DNA of 64,000 nucleotides from Acidobacteria bacterium 13_1_20CM_3_53_8 (GTDB lineage: Bacteria > Acidobacteriota > Blastocatellia > Pyrinomonadales > Pyrinomonadaceae): contig MNJR01000101.1 in the NCBI GenBank assembly GCA_001920415.1, positions 20,737 through 84,736 of the forward strand, read 5' to 3'. A model generated the notes under the pieces. It ran no database searches. It was not told the DNA's origin and saw nothing but the letters and a program-made list of their open reading frames with translations. How positions within the stretch are numbered: position 1 is the stretch's first letter; every line of letters begins with the position of its first letter. The translations under genes and the position numbers were made by a program. This document shows positions 9,242-18,211 of the stretch, one piece after another.

Positions 9242-9276
9242 ACGGATGAGTTTGCAATAGCGGCTCATCCGTTTTC
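9242..9276 (+). terminator. Rho-independent terminator after the TonB receptor
   Basis: ACGGATGAG (9242-9250) pairs perfectly with CTCATCCGT (9264-9272) and is followed by a T-rich run (TTTTCGCTTTT). It lies 27 bases after the receptor stop codon, in the right orientation. Confidence 0.75.
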
Positions 9277-9306
9277 GCTTTTGCGATTGCGCGCGACTGA
9301 GGACAG

Positions 9307-9454
9307 GTCAGTACCGCCTGCGGTAGCGGGCGGGTGAAGAAGTAAAAAGTAAAAAGTAAAAAGTGAGAAGAAGCCAATCTTCTTATTTTTGCCTTTTGCC
9401 TTTTTACTTTTGACTTTGCTAACAGACCCGCCCGCTACCGCAGGCGGTACTGAC
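9307..9454. repeat. REP-like inverted pair enclosing heptamer arms
   Basis: A 29-base REP-like unit (9307-9335, GTCAGTACCGCC... GGCGGGT) is repeated in reverse at 9426-9454. Between them lies a second inverted repeat of AGTAAAA heptamers (9340-9366) and complementary words (9387-9415). The result is a nested palindrome between two convergent genes. Confidence 0.9.
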
Positions 9455-9464
9455 TTGATCTGCT

Positions 9465-10916
9465 CTAACGAGGTGTAGAAGAAGGTGAAGCTTGCGTTGA
9501 TTCATCCGTCTCAAAATCTTCTGTGCTGTAATCGCTGCGTCGTCTGGTCTTGCGCTCTTCGTCAAGGCGCTTGAAGATTTCAAGTTCTTGACTGGCTTCC
9601 GCCTTTCGTTTCAGGCGCGAATAGGCCAGGAAAAGCTGGTAATGTATTCCGGGGAATTTTGTATTGAGCGCCACGCCGCGCAGCAAGATTGGTATGGCAT
9701 CCTCGTACCTTTGAGTTTTCACTAGCAGGCGACCCATGTCATAGATGGCTACGAAGTGCCGGTTGTTGCTGAGCGCGAGCGCTCGTTGAAGCAGTTGCTC
9801 CGCCTCTGCGTAATCCGCGTGCTCGCCCAGTATGAATCCAAGTTGGGCCAACGCATCCGCATTGTCCGGCTCAATCGCAAGCGTCTTTCGCAACTCCGCT
9901 TCGGCCAGTTCATAATCGGCACGGCCTCGCGCAGCGAGCGCGACGAAATAATGTGCTTCGGCCACGTTCGGAAACCGATGTGCGCCGCGCTCGAATGTCG
10001 CAAGCGCCTTTGCGTTATCGCCCGATAGCAAATAGACGCCGCCGAGCCGCACATAATAGACAAGCTTCGTAGAGTCTTGCGCCAACGCGCGCTCGTAATA
10101 TTCTATAGCCCTGTCGGGTTGCCGGTTCTTCCTCAACTCTTCGCCTATCATGAAATTCGCTTCCGCGAAATCGGGTCGCAGTGCGAGAGCTTTCAACCAA
10201 TATCTCGCCGCAGCCTCGCTATCCCCGCGCGCCGAAGCAATCAATCCCAGATAATAGAGAGTCCCTGCGTCATCTGGCGAAAGCGTTGCGGCGGACGCAA
10301 GCGCGCTCGCTGCTTCATCTAGCCGTTTAAGCTGGTACTGTACAACGCCTAGGTTATAGAGCACCGTGAAAGTGTTCGGGAAGAAAGCATTTGCTCGCTC
10401 AAGAAGAGGAAGCGCGCGGTTGTAATCGCCGCGCGCAGTGTAGAGCAATCCCAGATTCAAAACGGCCTGCGGGTGGTCTGGATTTTCATGCAACACTGAT
10501 TCAAATAGTTGAACAGCCTGATCCGTATGATTCGTTCGCGCCAAGAGAACGCCAAGATTTGCGCGCGCCGAGATTGATCTTGGATTCAGACGAAGCGCTT
10601 CACGGTATTCGCGCTCGGCCTCCTCTGTGCGCCCGCGCTGGTCAAGGATTGCGCCGAGCAAGTTGTGAGCGTCCGCCGCTTGCGGAGCAATCGCAAGGAT
10701 GCGCCGAACAATCGGCTCCGCGTCATCAATCCTTCCCGCTTGCAGAAGCTCCGCAGCTTCGCGCAAGTTTTCGGCGACATCGTTTGTGTCTGTCGCGCGA
10801 CCAGTTGGCGCGCCGCGCCGCTGCGCTGTTGCAACCGCCTGTATAAAAACAACTGCCAGCAACGCAGCCACGCACCTTATAAATGCGCGCGCCACAAATT
10901 TTTTCCGCAACATCAT
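9465..10916 (-). CDS. Secreted TPR-repeat protein
   Basis: This 483-residue protein has an N-terminal signal peptide (RCVAALLAVVFIQAVATAQ) and then roughly ten tetratricopeptide repeats from about residue 45 to 440. Examples are AHNLLGAILDQRGRTEEAEREYREAL and AVLNLGLLYTARGDYNRALPLLERA. TPRs are protein-binding scaffolds, so a periplasmic adaptor role is likely, but no enzymatic motif is visible. The ending (HYQLFLAYSRLKRKAEASQELEIF) matches the ending of the TPR protein at 28020-29738, so the two are paralogues. It starts with two ATG codons (10916 and 10913) without a strong ribosome site. It converges with the TonB receptor across a nested palindrome. Confidence 0.85.
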   Translation of the reverse strand: MMLRKKFVARAFIRCVAALLAVVFIQAVATAQRRGAPTGRATDTNDVAENLREAAELLQAGRIDDAEPIVRRILAIAPQAADAHNLLGAILDQRGRTEEAEREYREALRLNPRSISARANLGVLLARTNHTDQAVQLFESVLHENPDHPQAVLNLGLLYTARGDYNRALPLLERANAFFPNTFTVLYNLGVVQYQLKRLDEAASALASAATLSPDDAGTLYYLGLIASARGDSEAAARYWLKALALRPDFAEANFMIGEELRKNRQPDRAIEYYERALAQDSTKLVYYVRLGGVYLLSGDNAKALATFERGAHRFPNVAEAHYFVALAARGRADYELAEAELRKTLAIEPDNADALAQLGFILGEHADYAEAEQLLQRALALSNNRHFVAIYDMGRLLVKTQRYEDAIPILLRGVALNTKFPGIHYQLFLAYSRLKRKAEASQELEIFKRLDEERKTRRRSDYSTEDFETDESTQASPSSTPR

Positions 10917-11029
10917 GGCTGTAACATCATAGCTGTTCGATTAAACGCGATATAGTATACTGACAGCAAATACCGTCGGCAAAATTTCGTAAAAGACCAG
11001 CCCACCAAGCGGGCTAGGAGGAGTTTGTC

Positions 11030-13255
11030 ATGAAGCTCGTCAAAGCCACCTGTCTTCTGCTAATCCTTGCTTTCGCACTTATAGCAGTGCCCGTCGGCTC
11101 GCCCCGTTCGCAGCCGGGCATTGAAAGAAGAATCAACGCGATCATCGCGCGCATGACGCTTGAAGAGAAGTTGGGCCAACTACAGCAACTGGACGGCGAA
11201 GCTAATGGCAACTACCGCCCCGAACATCGTGACATGATTCGCAAGGGATTGCTGGGGTCTACATTGAATGTGCGCGGGGCCGTGCGCACAAACGAATTGC
11301 AGCGCGTTGCTATGAACGAATCGCGCCTGAAGATTCCCGTGCTCTTCGGCTTTGACGTGATTCATGGCTACCGCACAATCTTTACCGTCCCGCTCGGCGA
11401 AGCAAGTAGTTGGGACCCTGTAGTTGCCGAAAGGTCTGCGAGCATCGCTGCGGCTGAAGCCAGAGCGGCGGGCGTAGCATGGACTTTCGCGCCTATGGTT
11501 GACATAGCGCGCGACGCACGCTGGGGTCGAATCATTGAAGGCGCGGGCGAAGACCCGTTTCTAGGCGCAGCTATGGCGCGTGCGCGCGTGCGCGGATTTC
11601 AGGGCAGCGAACAAAGCGCGCCCGATAGAGTCATGGCCTGCGCCAAACACTGGGTTGCTTACGGCGCAGCAGAATCCGGGCGCGACTACAACACTGTGGA
11701 CATGTCGGAAAACACTCTACGCACAATCTACTTGCCGCCGTTCAAAGCCGCAGTTGATGCTGGCGTAGGAACATTCATGAGCGCTTTCAACTCTCTCAAC
11801 GGAGTTCCTTCGACGGCTAATCCGTTCACGCTGACGAAAGTGCTCAGAGGCGAATGGCGGTTTGACGGGTTCGTGGTGAGCGATTACACGGCGGTCGAAG
11901 AACTAATCAAGCACGGCGTTGCTGCGGATGAAGCGGAGGCGGCGCGTCTGGCATTGAACGCGGGCGTTGACATGGAGATGGTCAGCCGTCTCTACAACAA
12001 ACACCTGCCAGCGTTGTTGCGCTCGAACAAGGTTGCGCAGGCGACCATTGACGAGGCCGTGCGAAGAATCCTGCGCATAAAATTTCGTCTTGGCTTGTTC
12101 GATCACCCTTACACGGACGAATCGCGCGAGAGCAAAGTTATCATGAGTCAGGAAAACTTGAGCGCTACGCGCGAGATTGCGACGCGCTCCTTTGTGCTTC
12201 TTAAAAACGCCCAAGAAACTCTGCCGCTCAGCAAAAGCGCAAGGTCAATCGCTGTGATTGGCCCACTCGCGGACGACCAGCAAGACATGATCGGCTCGTG
12301 GAATGGAGACGGAAGAAGCCAGGATGCTGTGACTCTTCTTGCTGGAATTAAAACAAAAGTTTCTCAGTCAACGAAGATTGTTTACGCGAAAGGCTGCGAC
12401 GTTTCAGGTGATTCGACGGAAGGTTTTGCAGAAGCCGTGCGCGCCGCGCGTCAATCGGATTTAGCGATCGTTGCCGTAGGCGAATCCGCAGACATGAGCG
12501 GCGAGGCATCGTCGCGCGCATCGCTCGATCTGCCGGGTCGTCAACTAGATTTAGTTAAAGCAATTCAGGCTACGGGCAAACCCGTCGTAGTTGTTTTGAT
12601 GAACGGTCGCCCGCTCACAATCAACTGGCTTGCGGAAAATGTTCCAGCGATTCTTGAAACATGGTTCGCTGGCACTGAGGGCGGCAACGCAATCGCAGAC
12701 GTTCTATTCGGCGACGTGAACCCGGGCGGAAAACTTCCAGTCACATTCCCGCGAAGCGTTGGGCAGGAACCGCTCTACTACAATCACATGAACACAGGCC
12801 GCCCGCCGGACGCAAACAACAAGTACACATCTAAATATCTGGACGTTTCGTGGACGCCACTCTTTCCCTTCGGCTTCGGTTTAAGTTACACGCAGTTTCG
12901 TCTCTCCGATTTGCAACTGAGCACAAAGCGCATTCTGCCGGGCGGTGAATTGACCACGAGTGTTGAAATAGAGAACACAGGCCGACGCGCGGGCGACGAA
13001 ACGGTAGAGCTTTACATACGCGACGTGGCCGCAAGTGTAACGCGCCCCGTGATGGAGTTGAAAGGCTTCGAGCGCGTCACGCTGCAACCGGGAGAAAGAC
13101 GCCGCATCACGTTCAAGCTCACGCCTGCGCTCCTAGGCTTTTACAACCGAGAGATGCGTTTCACGGTTGAGCCGGGCGTCTTCCATGTAATGATCGGCAC
13201 AAGCTCCGCAGACCCCAACATGCTTCAAACAGATTTCGAGGTAGCTGAGCGCTAA
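11030..13255 (+). CDS. bglX: GH3 beta-glucosidase (BglX-like)
   Basis: This 741-residue exported enzyme has the standard three-part GH3 layout: an N-terminal barrel with KHWVAYGAAESGRDYNTVDMSE, an alpha/beta sandwich, and a fibronectin III-like end (about residues 650-735). The nucleophile aspartate is in FVVSDYTAVEELI, and the acid/base glutamate is probably in MSGEASSRASLDLPG. It should remove glucose from the non-reducing ends of beta-glucosides in the periplasm. A signal peptide covers about the first 24 residues. AGGAGG lies 8 bases before the ATG. The next gene begins downstream on the same strand and encodes a GH144-type protein, which suggests shared use of beta-1,2-glucan or a related polymer. 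Confidence 0.93.
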   Translation: MKLVKATCLLLILAFALIAVPVGSPRSQPGIERRINAIIARMTLEEKLGQLQQLDGEANGNYRPEHRDMIRKGLLGSTLNVRGAVRTNELQRVAMNESRLKIPVLFGFDVIHGYRTIFTVPLGEASSWDPVVAERSASIAAAEARAAGVAWTFAPMVDIARDARWGRIIEGAGEDPFLGAAMARARVRGFQGSEQSAPDRVMACAKHWVAYGAAESGRDYNTVDMSENTLRTIYLPPFKAAVDAGVGTFMSAFNSLNGVPSTANPFTLTKVLRGEWRFDGFVVSDYTAVEELIKHGVAADEAEAARLALNAGVDMEMVSRLYNKHLPALLRSNKVAQATIDEAVRRILRIKFRLGLFDHPYTDESRESKVIMSQENLSATREIATRSFVLLKNAQETLPLSKSARSIAVIGPLADDQQDMIGSWNGDGRSQDAVTLLAGIKTKVSQSTKIVYAKGCDVSGDSTEGFAEAVRAARQSDLAIVAVGESADMSGEASSRASLDLPGRQLDLVKAIQATGKPVVVVLMNGRPLTINWLAENVPAILETWFAGTEGGNAIADVLFGDVNPGGKLPVTFPRSVGQEPLYYNHMNTGRPPDANNKYTSKYLDVSWTPLFPFGFGLSYTQFRLSDLQLSTKRILPGGELTTSVEIENTGRRAGDETVELYIRDVAASVTRPVMELKGFERVTLQPGERRRITFKLTPALLGFYNREMRFTVEPGVFHVMIGTSSADPNMLQTDFEVAER

Positions 13256-13341
13256 CAGATGACCGTGCGGCATTCATCATTGATTTCAAGTTCGCCTTCT
13301 CTAAATCGAACCACAAGAGATTCGGACACGGAAAAAAGATT

Positions 13342-13429
13342 GTCCACGAAATCACACGAAACGACACGAACCAAACACGTACCTTATTCGTGGATTTTTC
13401 TTCGTGTCGTTTCGTGTGGTTTCGTGGAC
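13342..13429. repeat. Decamer inverted-repeat element (CACGAANNNN words)
   Basis: The left arm 13342-13370 (GTCCACGAAATCACACGAAA onward) is almost exactly complementary to 13401-13429. CACGAA recurs every 10 bases. It fills the gap between the GH3 gene and the proposed start of the next gene. Reading the downstream gene from ATG 13259 would translate through it, which argues against that start. Confidence 0.88.
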
Positions 13430-13474
13430 CATATTTTTGCTGCATCTCAATCTTGCCGGTTTCAATTTAACTCT

Positions 13475-14926
13475 TTGCGCAGGCGGATTGCGCTCATCCT
13501 TCTTCTTCTCTCGCTCATCCCTTCGCCCACGCCTGCATCTCTTCAATCTAACTTAACTGCGCCGCTTCCGGCTTCTTATCTCACCGCGCGCGAACAGGAT
13601 TTCATAGAAGATTTGGAGCGCCGCTCGTTCCGTTATTTCTGGGAGCAGGCAGATGCGCGCACGGGTCTGGTCAACGACCGCGCGCGCGCAGACGGATCAG
13701 CGATTGACGAAAACCATCGCAACGTTGCTAGCATAGCGGCGACTGGCTTTGGCCTGACTGCGCTCTGCATAGCAGCCGAGCGCGGATGGATTACAAAGAA
13801 TGATGCACGCGAGCGTGTTCGCTCCTCGCTTCACTTCTTCGCCAGTGAAGCGGCGCAAACGCACGGCTGGTTCTATCACTGGATGGACAGTGCTACGGGC
13901 GCGCGGCGATGGCAGAGCGAAGTCTCTTCGATTGACACGGCGCTTCTGCTCGCCGGAGTGCTAACGGCGCGCGGCTATTTTCGCAACGACCGTGAGATAG
14001 TGCGACTCGCAACACGAATTTACAATCGAGTTGATTTTCGGTGGATGCTCAACCATCATCCACAGCTTCTCTCGCACGGTTGGAAGCCTGAGACTGGATT
14101 CCTGAAACCGCGCTGGGATACTTACAGCGAAGACACTATTCTCTACTTGCTGGCAATAGGCTCGCCCACACACCCTATAACTCCGCGCTCATGGTACGCC
14201 ATACGGCGCGATCACATAAGCTTTGCCGTATACAACTACGTGGGAACTCGCGGCGTCCCGCTCTTCATGCACCAGTACGCGCACGCGTGGGTTGATTACA
14301 GAGGCCGTCAAGAGCGCAAAGGCGATCACGTGGATTATTTTCAAAATTCAATCGAAGCCACACGCGCTCATAAAGCTTTCTGTCTGAGTCTAGCGCATGA
14401 ATTTCCGGGCTACACGGAAAACGTCTGGGGCATCACGGCGTCGGACAGCGCGCACGGTTACGTCGCGTGGGGCGGGCCGCCGCGCGACCCTGCGATTGAC
14501 GGCACAGTTGTGCCTAGCGCTGCTGGCGGCTCGCTGATGTTCACGCCGGAAATTTCACAGTCTGCGCTGCAAACTATGCGCGAGAAATTTGGCGAGAGGA
14601 TTTATGGCAAGTACGGATTCGTTGACGCATTTAATCCTAACAACGGCTGGGTTGACACGGACGTGATAGGAATAAACGTAGGCATAATTCTTCTAAGCGC
14701 AGAGAATATGCGAAGCGCTAATGTCTGGCGATGGTTCATGCGCAACCGAGAGATTCATCGCGCCATGCGTGCAATAGAACTTCTGCCCTCGAACCGCCGA
14801 GTCCGTCACAGAATGGAGCGCGGTCGGATTGAACACCTCAACGCCAAACGGGCGAATCATCTTATCGCTCTACGAAAGATGCGAAAGCCCCATGCGTCTA
14901 GCGCGAGCGCTGGTAATCCTGCCTGA
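13475..14926 (+). CDS. GH144-type glucanase (PF10091 'glucoamylase' family), secreted
   Basis: The body matches the PF10091 family: FIEDLERRSFRYFWEQADARTGLVNDRA, IAATGFGLTALCIAAERGWI, HGWFYHWMDSATGARRW, SEVSSIDTALLLAGVL, ENVWGITASDSAHGY and YGKYGFVDAFNPNNGWVDTDVIGINVG. Characterised members hydrolyse beta-1,2-glucan (GH144); the old name glucoamylase is not well supported. I place the start at TTG 13475, giving 483 residues and a signal peptide MRRRIALILLLLSLIPSPTPAS. The in-frame ATG at 13259 would put the decamer hairpin repeat into the protein. The C-terminal 70 bases overlap the convergent amylase gene, so the tail is probably longer than in relatives. It sits directly after a GH3 beta-glucosidase, a pairing that fits release of glucooligosaccharides followed by trimming to glucose. 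Confidence 0.82.
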   Translation: MRRRIALILLLLSLIPSPTPASLQSNLTAPLPASYLTAREQDFIEDLERRSFRYFWEQADARTGLVNDRARADGSAIDENHRNVASIAATGFGLTALCIAAERGWITKNDARERVRSSLHFFASEAAQTHGWFYHWMDSATGARRWQSEVSSIDTALLLAGVLTARGYFRNDREIVRLATRIYNRVDFRWMLNHHPQLLSHGWKPETGFLKPRWDTYSEDTILYLLAIGSPTHPITPRSWYAIRRDHISFAVYNYVGTRGVPLFMHQYAHAWVDYRGRQERKGDHVDYFQNSIEATRAHKAFCLSLAHEFPGYTENVWGITASDSAHGYVAWGGPPRDPAIDGTVVPSAAGGSLMFTPEISQSALQTMREKFGERIYGKYGFVDAFNPNNGWVDTDVIGINVGIILLSAENMRSANVWRWFMRNREIHRAMRAIELLPSNRRVRHRMERGRIEHLNAKRANHLIALRKMRKPHASSASAGNPA

Positions 14927-16281
14927 CGACGACGCGACGCGCGTTCCTCTTCCGTAGCATTCGGCTTCAAAGGCTCAGCTATGTCCGGCGTGACTTCTGT
15001 GAACGCAGCAATGCTTCCCGCCTCTACAAATCCCATGAACGGGTGATTGGAAAAGTTGATTGCCACAAGAAACTCTTCGTCTGCGGAGCGGCGAATATAT
15101 GTGATGACGCGCTCTTCGTCTGAATTTCTAATCCACTCGGTCTCGCCCTGCTGCAATGCCGCGTGCGAGCGACGCAACGCGATTATCTGTTTGTAGAATC
15201 GCGTATACTCCGGCCTGCGCCGCGCAATCTTCCAAAACACAGGCATACGCTCAAAGAGCGCAGGGTCGCCAGATTCCGTCGCGTCGCCCACTTCCATCCC
15301 GTTGTACAGAAGCGGCACGCCGTCAATCGTGAACATGAATGCGGAGCCAGCGAGCGCTGCCCGACGGCCTAGTTGCGAGACAGCGCGCTGCTCGTCGTGG
15401 TCGTCCGTGAATCTCATCTGGAGCGCGCCGCGTGGAAGATGCGCGTGCGCGTCCTCCCAGACTTCACGGAGCTTGCTCGCAGGCGACCTGCCCCACACAA
15501 CATCCTCTGTCTTGTGAAAGAGCGTCCAGTCGTAATAAGCATCAAAAGCTTTCAAAAGCCAGTTGGGCGTGCAGCAGGTTTCGCCCAACATGAAAATGTT
15601 CGGCTTAACTCTTTCAAGCTCATCCCTGGCGCGCTCCCAGAAATCCAGCGGAATCATCCCGGCCACGTCGCAGCGAAAACCGTCAAGGTCAAACTCGCGC
15701 AGCCAATACTTCATCATCTCAATCAAATAAGTTCTCAGGCGCGGGTTATCGAAGTTCAATTGTGCAACGTCAACATCGGGGCCAGCCCAGTCAGCGGCGG
15801 GCGGCAGTATGTGGCCTTGCGCGTCTCGTTTATAAAAATCCGGGTCGCGCATCAATACGCTATCCCACGAAGTGTGATTCGCAACGATGTCCATGATAAC
15901 TTTCATCTTGCGACGATGCGCTTCCGCTACAAGCCTACGCAAATCCTCTTTCGTGCCGTAATCGGGATTCACTTCATAATAATCGCGCACGGCATACGGG
16001 CTTCCTATAGTTCCCTTTTTGCGCAACTGCCCTATGGGATGAATCGGCATCAGCCACAAAATTGTCACGCCAAGATTCTTCAAATCATCGAGGCGCGCAG
16101 TTATAGCGTTGAACGTCCCTTCCTGCGAAAAACTTCTCTCGTAGATTTCATAAATCACCCCGTCGCGCACCCACTGCGGACTTGTACGCGCCGCACGCTG
16201 CGAAACGTCCTGCTGCGATGCGACCGATGATGAGAGCAGGATAAGCGTTAACAACGCTGCGATGAATTTTCGTGTTGACAT
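14857..16281 (-). CDS. GH13 alpha-amylase family enzyme, secreted
   Basis: This 474-residue enzyme has a signal peptide (about 1-22) and a complete GH13 barrel. Conserved regions are I DIVANH (131-136), II GFRCDVA with nucleophile D205, III MLGET with acid/base E234, and IV FTDDHDEQR with D296 as the transition-state stabiliser. Region IV has DDHD where most relatives have NHD. A C-terminal beta domain follows (VAINFSNHPF). It should hydrolyse or rearrange alpha-1,4-glucans in the periplasm. It converges with the GH144-type gene, overlapping by 70 bases, and lies downstream of the sugar transporter gene on the same strand, separated by a 200-bp palindromic repeat. Confidence 0.9.
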   Translation of the reverse strand: MSTRKFIAALLTLILLSSSVASQQDVSQRAARTSPQWVRDGVIYEIYERSFSQEGTFNAITARLDDLKNLGVTILWLMPIHPIGQLRKKGTIGSPYAVRDYYEVNPDYGTKEDLRRLVAEAHRRKMKVIMDIVANHTSWDSVLMRDPDFYKRDAQGHILPPAADWAGPDVDVAQLNFDNPRLRTYLIEMMKYWLREFDLDGFRCDVAGMIPLDFWERARDELERVKPNIFMLGETCCTPNWLLKAFDAYYDWTLFHKTEDVVWGRSPASKLREVWEDAHAHLPRGALQMRFTDDHDEQRAVSQLGRRAALAGSAFMFTIDGVPLLYNGMEVGDATESGDPALFERMPVFWKIARRRPEYTRFYKQIIALRRSHAALQQGETEWIRNSDEERVITYIRRSADEEFLVAINFSNHPFMGFVEAGSIAAFTEVTPDIAEPLKPNATEEERASRRRQAGLPALALDAWGFRIFRRAIR

Positions 16282-16324
16282 AGCAATCGCTATCGCGATG
16301 TTATCCGAAGTGCATGCACAAATC

Positions 16325-16526
16325 AGCCGCGTAGCGGCAATTTGAATTTAGCCCGGCGTTTCAACGCCGGGAAGATAGTGTTAGATTTTGATCGTCGTCG
16401 CGCGAGCGACGATTGAATCATCCCTGACCCATTCCTCAACCGTCGCTGATGCGACGCGTCGCGGCGGCGTTGCGATTCCCGGCTTTGAAAAGCCGGGCTA
16501 AATTCAGCAGCGCCGCTAGCGCGGCT
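16325..16526. repeat. About 200-bp palindromic element, copy 1
   Basis: The outer arms AGCCGCGTAGCGGC and GCCGCTAGCGCGGCT enclose a hairpin (TAGCCCGGCGTTTCAACGCCGGG), a CGTCGCGCGAGCGACG palindrome, and a second CCGGCTTTGAAAAGCCGG hairpin. The right end is identical over about 36 bases to 37309-37343. It fills most of the 299-bp gap between the amylase and transporter genes. Confidence 0.85.
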
Positions 16527-16580
16527 CACTTTATACATACTTCAAGTTATCTGACGGAAGGCAATTCTACCTCCCGCCCA

Positions 16581-18023
16581 TTATCTCTTCTCTTCGTCAA
16601 TCAATCCCGTACTCGGCACAGGCTGAATTGATTGCTGCACCAGCACAGGCTCGACTTCGTCGCCGCGTATCACATCTCTCACATCGCGCACCGATATATC
16701 GCGCACACGCGTAACCAGCAGAGCGGCGATTAGCATGAAGACTCCGCCGGTCATCACCATGTAGAGCGGCGCGTTGTGATTCTCTGCGCCAAAGACCGCG
16801 CGAATTATAGGGCCGAAGGTGAGCGCTTGCGTTATCTCAGGCAGGACTATGAAGAAATTGAAGACGCCCATGTAGATGCCCATGCGCGCGGGCGGCAAAG
16901 CGCCGGAAAGAATCGCGTATGGCATTGAGAGAATCGAAGCCCACGCAATACCGACTCCGACCATCGTCAGAAGCAGCACGTACTTGTCCTGTATGAAATA
17001 GACAGAGAGCAGCCCCGCGCCCCCACAGATAAGCGAGACAGCGTGCACGGTCTTCCGGCTTGTAGCAGAAGCGAGCTTCGGCAACGCGAAGGCTACAATG
17101 AACGTAACGATGGAATAGACAGCGAAGCAATTTCCGCCCCACTCGCCGCCGAGCGCGAAGCGCGTATCATTTGGACTGGTCGCGCCGAAGACGTGATATG
17201 AAGTCATCAGTCCGAAGAAGAGCCACATGCAGAACAGGCCGAGCCATGTGAAGAACTGAACCACTGCAAGCTGCTTCATCGTCGCAGGCATCTGGCCGAT
17301 TGCCGAGAAGATTTCCGCTAGAAGAGCTTTGATCGTGGCAACAATGCCGCGATGCGCGCTCCTCATTCGCTCGAAAGCTTCCATATCTTCCGGTGGATAT
17401 TCTTTCGACGTAAACACAGTCCACAGCACCGCCAGAAGAAATGCTACCGCGCCTATCTTGAAAGAGTATTGAACCGTGAGCGGGATTCCGCTAGGCGTTC
17501 TGCCCGTCACGCCGAAGTAGCGAAAGATGTAAGGCAGCGCATTAGCAAGCGAAGCGCCTATGCCTATGAAGAAACTCTGCATGACGAAGCCTACGGTGCG
17601 CTGATCCTCGTTCAATTTGTCCGCAACGAAGGCGCGAAAAGGCTCCATAGAAACATTTATGCTTGCGTCTAGAACCCAGAGAAACGATGCAGCCATTCTC
17701 ACGCTCGTCGAATCCGGCATGATGAAGAGCGCTATGCTTGCGAGTATTGCGCCGATGAGAAAGTAGGGTCGCCGTCTTCCGAGCCAGTTCCAGGTGCGAT
17801 CCGACATCGCGCCAATAACGGGCTGAACCAGCAAGCCCGTCATAGGGCCTGCGAGCCAGAGCAACGGAATGTCTGAATCTCTAGCGCCCAGGTAAGAATA
17901 GATGGCGCTCATGTTGGCTAACTGCAAGCCCCAGCCGAACTGTATTCCTAGAAATCCGAAACTCATGTTCCAGATTTGCCCGAAGCTGAGACGCGGTTTA
18001 CTCTGCGGCAAAGTTTGCGCCAT
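16581..18023 (-). CDS. GPH/MFS-type sugar (maltose or sucrose-like) transporter
   Basis: This 480-residue inner-membrane protein has about twelve transmembrane segments and the features of the glycoside-cation symporter / SLC45-like MFS group: LAGPMTGLLVQPVIGAMSDRTWNWLGRRRPYFLIGAI and FAVYSIVTFIVAFALPKLA. It probably brings maltose, maltodextrin or sucrose into the cell with cations. The start is set at 18023 because AGGAGAGG lies just upstream; a start at 18044 would place that ribosome site inside the coding region. Its neighbours are three GH13 enzymes and 4-alpha-glucanotransferase, which supports a maltooligosaccharide substrate. There is no direct evidence for the substrate. Confidence 0.88.
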   Translation of the reverse strand: MAQTLPQSKPRLSFGQIWNMSFGFLGIQFGWGLQLANMSAIYSYLGARDSDIPLLWLAGPMTGLLVQPVIGAMSDRTWNWLGRRRPYFLIGAILASIALFIMPDSTSVRMAASFLWVLDASINVSMEPFRAFVADKLNEDQRTVGFVMQSFFIGIGASLANALPYIFRYFGVTGRTPSGIPLTVQYSFKIGAVAFLLAVLWTVFTSKEYPPEDMEAFERMRSAHRGIVATIKALLAEIFSAIGQMPATMKQLAVVQFFTWLGLFCMWLFFGLMTSYHVFGATSPNDTRFALGGEWGGNCFAVYSIVTFIVAFALPKLASATSRKTVHAVSLICGGAGLLSVYFIQDKYVLLLTMVGVGIAWASILSMPYAILSGALPPARMGIYMGVFNFFIVLPEITQALTFGPIIRAVFGAENHNAPLYMVMTGGVFMLIAALLVTRVRDISVRDVRDVIRGDEVEPVLVQQSIQPVPSTGLIDEEKR

Positions 18024-18080
18024 GTCCTCTCCTCCTCTTCTCATTTAGCGCCGATTGGGCATAAAGAACGTGAAAGATTC

Positions 18081-18156
18081 TATCCACGAATTCACACGAA
18101 GCGACACGAAACAAAAGAAGTAAGCTTCGTGTCGTTTCGTGTGAATTCGTGGATTA
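18081..18156. repeat. Decamer inverted-repeat element (CACGAANNNN words)
   Basis: The left arm 18081-18110 (TATCCACGAATTCACACGAA onward) is complementary to 18126-18156. CACGAA recurs every 10 bases. It lies between the transporter and the SDR gene. Confidence 0.9.
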
Positions 18157-18211
18157 TCTTCCTCACCTTTAAAAGCAATTCGCTTACATCTAACTGAGGC
18201 TCATCTATTTT

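Noticed and set aside
13259-13474. ATG at 13259 as start of the GH144-type gene
   Set aside because: The added 72 residues would be translated from the decamer hairpin repeat and would bury the signal peptide; a TTG at 13475 gives a normal signal sequence and family length.
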